A stretch of 26,221 nucleotides of DNA from UBA6489 sp942490775. GTDB taxonomy: Bacteria > Patescibacteriota > Gracilibacteria > BD1-5 > UBA6164. The stretch spans positions 1 through 26,221 of the forward strand of contig CALNYL010000010.1 of assembly GCA_942490775.1 (NCBI GenBank), given 5' to 3'. The position numbers and the translations under genes are program-made. Position 1 is the stretch's first letter. Every line of letters starts with the position of its first letter. Of the stretch, positions 19,216-26,221 are shown in pieces. The notes beneath the pieces were generated by a model. That model was not told the origin of the DNA. It was given only the letters and a program-made list of their open reading frames with translations, and did no database searches.

Positions 19216-20009
19216 CTACTTCTTGAAAAATCAAGATAATCACTTTCTACTTTTCTTCAACTCTTCTCTTACTTCTTGTTTTTCTTCTTCTGTTATTCAC
19301 TTTTTAAATCCTGTTTTTGGGTCAAAGTCGTCTAGGTTTATGTCTAATTTTACTTGTTTTTGTTTTAGTTGAGTTTGGACTTGGGGGAGATGTAGAGTAG
19401 GGGGTTTCAGGATAAATAAAAAACTTTTTAGAAACTTCAAGTCAAAATTATTTATTATTTTTATTTGATTTTTAGTTATATCAAATACACTCAAGTTTTT
19501 TTTATATCAAAATTTTCTATCGACTCTATTTTATTTGTAAAACAGTTAGAAATTTCATTACCAGAAAATTCTATTTTAGATATAGAGCATGACTTAATAT
19601 CATTATTACCAACAGAAAGTAATTCCAAATTTTTCACATCAAATTTTTCAATAAATTTTATTTTATTAATTCATAACGATAAATGCTCTAAATTTTTTAC
19701 ATCAAATTTTTCTATTTCTCTTATTTTATTATTACTAAGTCACAATGAATAAAGTCATATTGAATTTTCTTCCACTCATTGTGGATTAAAATTTTCAATA
19801 GATTTTATTTTATTATTATTTATATGTAAAGATATAATTCATTTAACAATAAAGTTCTCTATAGAAGTTATATTGTTATGTCATAAAGATATAGAGTTAA
19901 AAGGTCCAGAATTAAAATTATCTATAGAGGTTATTCAACAATTAATTAACTTTAGCTTTCATCTTTCTGCACAAATACTATGTGTTTTTAAATAATCTTT
20001 AATATTCAT
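19216..20009 (-). CDS. LRR protein 2 (frameshifted), candidate immunity or partner protein
   Basis: About 264 residues from ATG 20009 (MNIKDYLKTHSICAERGK) to TAG 19216. Roughly nine repeats such as ITSIENFIVKG, IREIEKFDVKNLEHLSLG and IKFIEKFDVKNLELLSVG are followed by the shared tail (VQTQLKQKQVKLDIN, DPKTGFKKGITEEEKQE, FFKK). Frameshifts: one near 19490-19500 (FDIKK, then FDITKNQIKIINNF) and one G missing from a G run near 19390 compared with LRR gene 1, which has six G there. It follows toxin fragment 2. The repeats would form a curved binding surface suited to capping a toxin domain; that role is inferred from position only. Confidence 0.65.
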
Positions 20010-20019
20010 ATATATTATA

Positions 20020-20394
20020 TTAATTTATAAATCAATCAACTTCAATTTCTTTCACAAATTCAGATGGTACTTGCTTATACTCAAAAAGTAATTGAATTTC
20101 TCATCATGGTATCTGTATCCGTGGACTTTGACTTGCCACCATTCACTCTAAAAATGGAATATCTCAGTAATTTTGTCTAAACTCTGATGTAATCTCTAAC
20201 TCATATACTTTAAAGTCTTCTAATGCTACATCTCAATACCACTCTCTTCTGTCTATAGCATATTCTTTTTCCCATATTATCTCTTTATTTGGTTTTTCTA
20301 GTGTCCAATATGTTTTTCAATCTCATAGTAAATCTTTCTGACTTACTCTGTATAATTTTGTTCATTCTGGTAAATCCAAATAAGCACCTAGTAA
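20020..20394 (-). pseudogene. startless toxin C-terminal fragment 2, ADP-ribosyltransferase-like
   Basis: Open from just after TAG 20395-20397 to TAA 20020, without a start. It reads LLGAYLDLPEGTKLYRVS, TYWTLEKPNKEIIWEKEY, REWYGDVALEDFKVYELEI, FLEGMVASQSP, IPGGEIQLLFEY and QVPSEFVKEIEVDGFIN. YWTLEKP is closer than its sister copies to the usual G-x-YWT-x-x-x-P of such toxin tips. It is followed 10 bases later by LRR gene 2. Reading-frame conservation across three full-length copies, despite sequence drift, suggests selection or repeated gene conversion rather than simple junk. Confidence 0.5.
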
Positions 20395-20425
20395 CTAAAA
20401 CTAAATGCTTATTTTTATAATTCTA

Positions 20426-21184
20426 CTACTTCTTGAAAAATCAAAGTAATCCCTTTTTACTTTTCTTCAACTCTTCTCTTACTTCTTGTTTTTCTTCTTC
20501 TGTTATTCACTTTTTAAATCCTGTTTTTGAATCAAAATCATTTAAGCCTATATCTAGTTTTACTTGTTTTTCTTTTAGTTCTTTTTGGACTTTTGGAGAG
20601 ATGTATAGAAGTGGATTTCAGAATAAATATAATTTTCTTATATTTTTTAATTTAAAATTATTTATAACTTTTATTTTATTATTCTTTAATTCCAACCATT
20701 CTAAATTTCTAACATTGAAATTATCTATTGATATAATTTTATTTTCTCATAAAAAAATCCATTTAAGATTTTTAACATCAAAATTATCTATTGATGTAAT
20801 TTTATTTCATACAGTCAAATCATGCAAATTCTTAACATTGAAATTATCTATTGATGTAATTTTATTTCATACAGTCAAATCATGTAAATTCTTAACATTG
20901 AAATTATCTATTGATGTAATTCTATTATAACACAATAAAGAATATAAATTTTTAATATCAAAATTATCTATTGATGTAATTCTATTATTATTAATATTTA
21001 ATATCTTTAATCCTTTAACATCAAAAGTTTTTATAGTGTCAATTTTTCATATAACAGTTAAATCTTTAATATTTCAAACATCAAAATTATCAATAGAATC
21101 AATTTTATCACTAACCGCAATCATTTCTCATCTATCAGATTCTGGATTCCAACCATATTTTTCTATATATTCAGATAAATTCAT
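20426..21184 (-). CDS. LRR protein 3, intact, candidate immunity or partner protein
   Basis: Intact 252-residue frame from ATG 21184 (MNLSEYIEKYGWNPESDRG) to TAG 20426. It holds nine or ten repeats of 20-22 residues (ITSIDNFNVKNLHDLTVGNK in two successive, nearly identical copies), then LKNIRKLYLFGNPLLYISP, a Lys/Glu-rich tail (VQKELKEKQVKLDIG, DSKTGFKKGITEEEKQE) and FFKK. There is no signal peptide or membrane segment, so it should be cytoplasmic. It is the only LRR gene here without a frameshift and shows what the others looked like. It starts 11 bases after toxin fragment 3. Other reading: a stand-alone host-interaction LRR protein. Confidence 0.75.
20761..20940. repeat. exact 60-bp tandem repeats inside LRR gene 3
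   Basis: Three consecutive 60-base units (20761-20820, 20821-20880, 20881-20940), the last two nearly identical, each encode one 20-residue leucine-rich repeat. This is recent tandem expansion that would change the number of repeats in frame. Confidence 0.85.
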
Positions 21185-21195
21185 AATTAACTAAA

Positions 21196-21570
21196 TTAAT
21201 TAATAAAATTCACAACTTGAACTTCTTTTATAAATTCACTTGGTATTTTTCCATACTCAAAAAGTACTTGAGTTTCTCATCATGGCATTTGTATCCATGG
21301 ACTCTGACTTGCTACCATTCATTCTAAAAATGGAATATCTCAATAATTTTGCTTAAATTCTGATGTTATTTCTAACTCATATATTTTAAAATCCTCTAAT
21401 GCTACATATCAATACCATTCTCTTCTATTTATTGGATACTCCTTTTCCCATATTATTTCTTTACTTGGTTTTTCTAGTGTCCGATATGTTTTTCAATCTC
21501 ATAGTAAATCTTTCTGACTTACTCTGTATAATTTTGTTCATTCTGGTAAGTTCAAATAAGCACCTAGTAA
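21196..21570 (-). pseudogene. startless toxin C-terminal fragment 3, ADP-ribosyltransferase-like
   Basis: Open between TAG 21571-21573 and TAA 21196 with no start codon. It carries GAYLNLPEGTKLYRVSQ, REWYGYVALEDFKIYELEI, FLEGMVASQSPWIQMPGG and ETQVLFEYGKIPSEF. The first half is almost identical to fragment 1, the second half closer to fragment 2, which looks like gene conversion between copies. It is followed 11 bases later by LRR gene 3. Confidence 0.5.
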
Positions 21571-21600
21571 CTAAAACTAAATGCTTATTTTATAATTTTC

Positions 21601-22112
21601 CTACTTCTTGAAAAATCAAAACAATCACTTTTTACTTTTCTTCAACTCTTTTTCAACCTCTTGTTTTTCTTCTTCTGTTATTCACTTTTTAAATCCTGTT
21701 TCTGAATCAAAATCATTTAAGTTTATATCTAGTTTTACTTGGTTTTCTTTTAGTTGTTTTTGTACTTTTGGAGAGATATATAAAAGTGGGTTTCAGGATA
21801 AATCAAAAAATTCAATTCCCTAATATTAAAAATCTCTATTATTTTAATATTATTATTATTTATTTCAAAAACTTTTAAATTTTTAGCATCAAAATTATCT
21901 ATTGACTTTATTTGATTATTTTTTATGTTTAATCATCATAAATTTTTATCATCAAAATTATCTATTGAGGTAATTTGATTATCAGAAATTAATAAATCAC
22001 TAAATCATTTACAATCAAAATCTGATATATCTGTTATTCCCAAATTTTCATAAATAAGTTCTCCTCTATCAGATTTATAACCATGTTTTTTTACATATTC
22101 CGATAATTTCAT
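21601..22112 (-). CDS. LRR protein 4 (one frameshift), candidate immunity or partner protein
   Basis: About 170 residues from ATG 22112 (MKLSEYVKKHGYKSDRGE) to TAG 21601. Four repeats of the ITSIDNFDDKNL / IKSIDNFDAKNL type are present, fewer than in its sisters. One base is missing from a T run near 21815 (LNFL, then DLSGNPLLYISP), after which the shared tail follows (VKLDINLNDFDSETGFKKG, EEEKQEVEKELKKSKK, FFKK). Its N-terminal cap (KLSEYVKKHG) is most like LRR gene 3, so these two are the closest pair. It is preceded by the remnant fragment at 22125-22290, 12 bases away, which fits the fragment-then-LRR order of the array. Confidence 0.65.
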
Positions 22113-22124
22113 TTTAATAAACAT

Positions 22125-22290
22125 TTATTTAATAAAATCAGTAATTTGAATTTGTTTTACAAACTCACTTGGTATTTTACCTATCTCAAAAAGTACTTGA
22201 GTTTTTCATCAAGGCATTTGTATCCATGGATTTTGACTTGCCACTTTTCATTCTAGGAAAGGTATATATTCGTATATTAGAAATTTTATT
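22125..22290 (-). pseudogene. 47-residue remnant of the ADP-ribosyltransferase-like toxin tip
   Basis: Ends at TAA 22125 and aligns with only the last third of the three longer fragments: IPFLEGKVASQNPWIQMPGG, KTQVLFEIGKIPSEFVKQ. Homology stops abruptly at about 22266, just downstream of the immunity gene stop at 22294. The rest of this tip appears to have been replaced by the EndoU tip plus immunity gene. Confidence 0.65.
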
Positions 22291-22293
22291 AAC

Positions 22294-22815
22294 TTAATCA
22301 GAGTCAGACAAACTTATAAAGTAAATACATCAACTCTTGGAATTAATAATTAATAAATCATGCTCTATACAATATCATAACTTATAACCAAAAAGCTCAT
22401 TAATCTTTACATAATACAGATTTTGGGGGGATTCATTGGATATTTCATCTACAAAATTTTCACATAATTTTTGTATAGCCTTTATATCTAGACTACTCTT
22501 TTTATAAACTCCTCAATAATACAAAAATTGACTAAGTTCACATCTTAACATTAATCAAGAATTGACTTTTATATCCAATTCTAACACTCTTTTATCTAAA
22601 GATTCTTTAAATATTTTTGGTAATAAATCTAAAATATTAGAATCAATAAAAAAGTTTTTTATTTTTGGAAAATAAAATCTATTTTTTTCATAAAATATTT
22701 CTTTATCTGTTTTAAATCATTCTATAGTTGTATCATATGGAAAACATTTATATAATTCTTGTCTTAATTTTGAGATAGATTCTATATTAATTTCTATTTT
22801 TGATAATTTTATCAT
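22294..22815 (-). CDS. probable immunity protein for the EndoU toxin
   Basis: Intact 173-residue frame from ATG 22815 to TAA 22294, starting 23 bases after the toxin stop. It is cytoplasmic by composition, with no signal or membrane segment (MIKLSKIEINIESISKLRQ, IKNFFIDSNILDLLPKIF, LQLIYYGG-like core ELSQFLYYGGVYKKS, NLYYVKINELFGYKLG, LLIINSKSGCIYFIS). I do not recognise the family. Position directly after a toxin tip is the standard place for a cognate immunity gene, which must bind and block the toxin in the producing cell and its siblings. The assignment rests on position only. Confidence 0.6.
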
Positions 22816-22838
22816 TTTTTTATTATTTAATAAATAAA

Positions 22839-25800
22839 CTATAAAGAAGGAAAAGAACTAATTATTTGATTGAAGTTATCTAAATACATGTTTATTTTTA
22901 TTCAATTAACTTCAAATGAAAATGTATTACTTGTTCAAGGTTCTAAATATTTGGTTTTGTCTTTAATAATTTCTACATATGCTTTATTTAGATATTCTAA
23001 AACTGTCTCTTCACTCCAATCTTTTGGAAAAAATGTAGATTTTCAATCATTACTTGTTTTAGGTACTCCATTAATAACAACCTTTCATTCATAAATTCAC
23101 CTCTCACTTGGAAAAGATTTTGTTCATTCTATTATATAAGTTCATTCTTTAGCTCAAGGTTCCCAATGCCATCAACCAGCCTTTCAACTTTTCACATTAC
23201 CACTTAATATATGCTCAATAACATTCAAATCTTTTACATATTCAGCTAATTTCCTATAAGCAGGAGAACTTATATACTTAGCCCTAACAACAGCATCATC
23301 AAAAATTTTAGTAATTTTTGCATCATCAAGTTTATTTAACTCCTTTAAGGCTTCCATCTGACCTTTCCCTGTTTTCCCTCACACATCTATAGCAATCCTA
23401 GCAACATCATCTTTATTAAACAAACTTGAATCAAACCTTTCTAGTATCTCAAAATCATTGGGTTCTACTGTCTTTGGTAAACTAAAACCATTATTTGCAA
23501 ATATTTCTGTTATTATCTCTTCTTGTCTAGGCTCTTGTTATTTTTCACTCTTTTAAAAATATAGCATCTATTTCTTTTTCTATTGATTTCATCTTGGTAC
23601 CATCAAGAGCTTCAACCATGTCTGCTATTTTTGAGTCTCTTAGTTTTGATATGGTATTCTTTATTCTTATTAATCTTACCTTTTTATTTACAGTAAATAT
23701 TCATATTGCTGCACTCTCTACTCATCATATTGCTATTCAAGTTACTACTAATTTGTCTAGTGGAGAAAATTCTATTGTCTCTTGATAAAATCTATGTGGA
23801 ACAAAATCTGGAAGAGTCATTTCATCTACTGTACCTACAAAATTTAGACAATTATTAAATCATTCATTATCAAAGTCCCAACATGTATAACTTTGAATTC
23901 AAATTTCTCCTGCTACAGTTAATGCTGCTCAAACTCATAGTGATAAGGGTGTAAATCATTTTAAAAATTGTCATAAAGTTAAAGTTCATCTCCATAAGCC
24001 TACTATTCCTGCTCACATTGTAATAACTCCAGCACCAACTGTTATACTTCAAAATGTAGCTTTAAGTGTATTCCATTCATCTTCATTTTTATAGGCTCTA
24101 CTAAACTCAACTTCATAATCCATATTATTTAGAGACTTATTGAAGCAAGATAAAGCTTTTTTCTTTTCTGATACTGTTTCTGCATCTTCCCACATATCAT
24201 CACATACATCTGGATCTATTAAATATATTCAACTATCTCATACTTTTTCTTCTCAAGGTATATCTTTTACAGATATATAGTTTTGATTGAGATCAAATCA
24301 TTTTTCTCAATCTATTTTACAAAAAGTAGATAACTTTCCTGTTTTCATATATACATTTGCACATGTTGTTTCTCTATCTTTTGGATAAATATCAAAAAGT
24401 GAGACATAACTACCATCCACAAATTTTTCTCATATGTCAGCAATAGGTACATAAGAACATTCTTTAAATCTTTACTTTCTATTTCTTGTAGATTTGGCTC
24501 AGTCTTTATATATTCTGGCATTCATTGATATGTACCAAATCATAATATAGAAGCTTTTCATTCTACTATTGCTAAATAAACTCATTTTTCAAAAAAGAAA
24601 ATCCTATCTTTCGATAATACTCTATCTTTTATAATTTCACCTTGTCAAATTGGTAATCAATAATAATTTTCACAAAAAGAACCAAGTTTCATATATTCTT
24701 CATAAACATATGAATCTTTATCAAATACATAACTTTGATTTGTGTTTGGGTTATAAACACCTACATATTTATCATCAAATCAATTAGTATACTTATAATC
24801 TATTGTCCATATATCTGACTTTTTTTCACAATCATTTTTATAAATAGATTTTGAAACTTTTAAATCATCAGGATCACCAAACTTATCTTTATCATTTTCA
24901 AAAGCATTCATAGCTTTCATATAACTCATTTCATCTCCACAACTTTGAAAACTATAATTCTTATACCCATCATAGAAGTTTCCTTGTAAACCCTCATTAT
25001 AATCATATTCCTTATATCCCTCATTATCTTTTTGCTTATCAACTATAAAGTGCTTCTCTAAACTTTTATCAATACCGCCTTCTGCTACATAGGTTATATC
25101 AATTGCCCCTATGGTTACATTTGAATTAGCACATGTTTTTATTCCAGAACTATCATCATTTAAACAATTTTTCTCGTCTAAAATTCATTTTTCCTTCATA
25201 ACAATTGACTTCACAGCAAGCTTCATTGTTTCTTGTCTTGAAATATTATCATTATACATATATATATCCTCATCATCTTTTGAGTCTTCTCTTAATTTTC
25301 ATGTTCTAATATCTGTTAATCCTGCATTATCTATTGTGATAATTCATGTTGTAACTGCTTGTGCTACATATCTTGGTGCCCAAGTTGAATGATTTTTTAC
25401 TCACTCGGATAGGATATTTAAATTACAAGAGTTATCATTTTTTATTTTATCATCTACTTCTGCTATTGTGTATAGTATCTTTAATACCTCTGCTTTTTGA
25501 ATAGAGCTTTCTGGTTTAAAACTATCATTTTGGGCTATATATCATTTTTTTACTGCTTGACAGATATATCATATAGTTTCATTATCAAGTCAACTTAAAT
25601 CATTAAATCAATTGAAGTCACCAAATGCACAATAATCATTATCATTATTTGATTTATACCTCCAAGTAACTCATTCTTCAACTTTTATAATATGTCATGT
25701 ATGATAGTATGTATCAGATCCAACAACTCTTTTTATTTCAACTTTTACATAATTTACTTTTTCTTGACAGTATTCAGAAGGATATTTTTTAAATGGTGTT

Positions 25801-26221
25801 CAGTCTAAGTAACAATAATTATGATCGTAAGCTTTTTCTTCTCATTTATATGTAATTTTTTCAATCTCAGAAAAATAATTTTTTCAAAGTTTTCCAAAAT
25901 AGGTAGATCATTCCATTTCGTAATGGATATCAATAGATTTAGGAGAGATAATTTCTATTTCATCACCTTGGTTATTTATGGTAAGTGGTAGTATTCAATG
26001 CCCCTTCATAAGCCAAACTAAAACATCTTTTCTTTTTGCTTCATTTTCTGGATTAAATCTTTCATCTGGATAATCGTCTATACTTATCATTTCTCTTTTT
26101 AATGCTTCTTTCACATATGTACATCACCAACCTTTTACATCTGTAAATTCTGTACAATCTTTCCCAATTCCCACATCACATCTCTCTGCAATAACTTCCC
26201 CATCATAAATTCCTTCTCACA
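22839..26221 (-). CDS. SLH-domain polymorphic toxin with C-terminal EndoU RNase (5' end outside window)
   Basis: About 1127 residues are visible; the start lies beyond 26221. The N-terminal part has S-layer-homology modules (FTDVKGWGCTYVKEALKRE; FNDLSGLDNETIGYICQAV; HSTWAPRYVAQAVTTG), which tether proteins to the cell envelope. A Cys-rich region follows, then glycine-rich hydrophobic segments near 24050-23930 (SITVGAGVITMGAGIVGLW), the pretoxin region and the junction LPKTVEPN. The tip is a bacterial EndoU RNase: EHILSGN, AGGWHWEPG (the two catalytic His), YEGKVVING and KSTFFPKDWSEETV. EndoU tips cleave RNA in target cells. Frameshifts: a missing T near 24465 and an extra G near 23531, the latter absent from the duplicate copy. 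The immunity gene follows. The secretion route is not visible. Confidence 0.85.
23456..23894. repeat. pretoxin direct repeat, copy B
   Basis: Matches 17661-18098. Its left edge is the TVEPN junction with the EndoU tip, and its right edge lies inside the hydrophobic pretoxin region. It contains one extra G (about 23531) relative to copy A. Confidence 0.9.

Noticed and set aside
20433..20930. Regular 60-bp repeats that could suggest a CRISPR array
   Set aside because: They are contiguous with no spacers and encode leucine-rich repeats in frame.
23594..23785. Plus-strand frame repeated at 17579-17989
   Set aside because: Antisense to the duplicated pretoxin segment; its repetition comes from that duplication.
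1..26221. tRNA, rRNA or riboswitch genes
   Set aside because: I looked for cloverleaf and GTTCRA-like patterns by eye and found none; a covariance-model search would be needed to be sure.

Overview
The window is strongly AT-rich and can only be read sensibly if UGA is glycine (translation table 25). Conserved glycines fall on TGA in unrelated families: the pilin cleavage site (GFTLIE), the Fic motif (HPFLDGNGR), methyltransferase motif I (MGCGT), AvtA and ThrH. That code is known from Gracilibacteria (BD1-5) and Absconditabacteria (SR1), so this is almost certainly one of those small-genome, host-associated CPR bacteria. All genes below are called with TAA and TAG as the only stops. Many genes carry one-base frameshifts, mostly in A/T homopolymers, while others of up to 2.25 kb are clean. 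I treat most shifts as probable assembly errors in functional genes, but recent decay cannot be excluded.

Layout. 1-2793, minus strand: a TPR membrane protein followed by a permease split into two genes, closed by a strong terminator. 2899-6438: a polysaccharide flippase, a type IV pilin-like protein on the minus strand, and an exported surface protein with DUF4215 cysteine repeats and a TGPE tail anchor. 6694-9587: a two-gene cassette of a Panacea-like antitoxin and an uninterrupted 749-residue membrane and coiled-coil protein, probably a toxin-antitoxin or defence pair. 9792-13029: avtA and thrH, with an ISAs1-family element (11031-12251) inserted in the last codons of avtA and flanked by a perfect 10-bp target duplication. 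13171-17308: a membrane-anchored methyltransferase, a Fic protein with an inhibitory helix motif, and a secreted transglutaminase-like protein.

17484-26221, minus strand, is the most interesting part: a polymorphic-toxin locus. It starts, in transcription order, with a large S-layer-homology (SLH) protein whose 5' end lies beyond the window. This ends in a hydrophobic pretoxin region, a TVEPN junction and a bacterial EndoU RNase domain. A probable immunity gene follows. Then comes a remnant of a different toxin C-terminus and four leucine-rich-repeat (LRR) genes, each preceded by a startless toxin C-terminal fragment that looks like an ADP-ribosyltransferase. The array ends in an orphan copy of the pretoxin segment that loses homology exactly at the TVEPN junction. 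I read it as a reservoir of displaced toxin tips and immunity genes in a CPR bacterium, with the EndoU/immunity pair the latest arrival.
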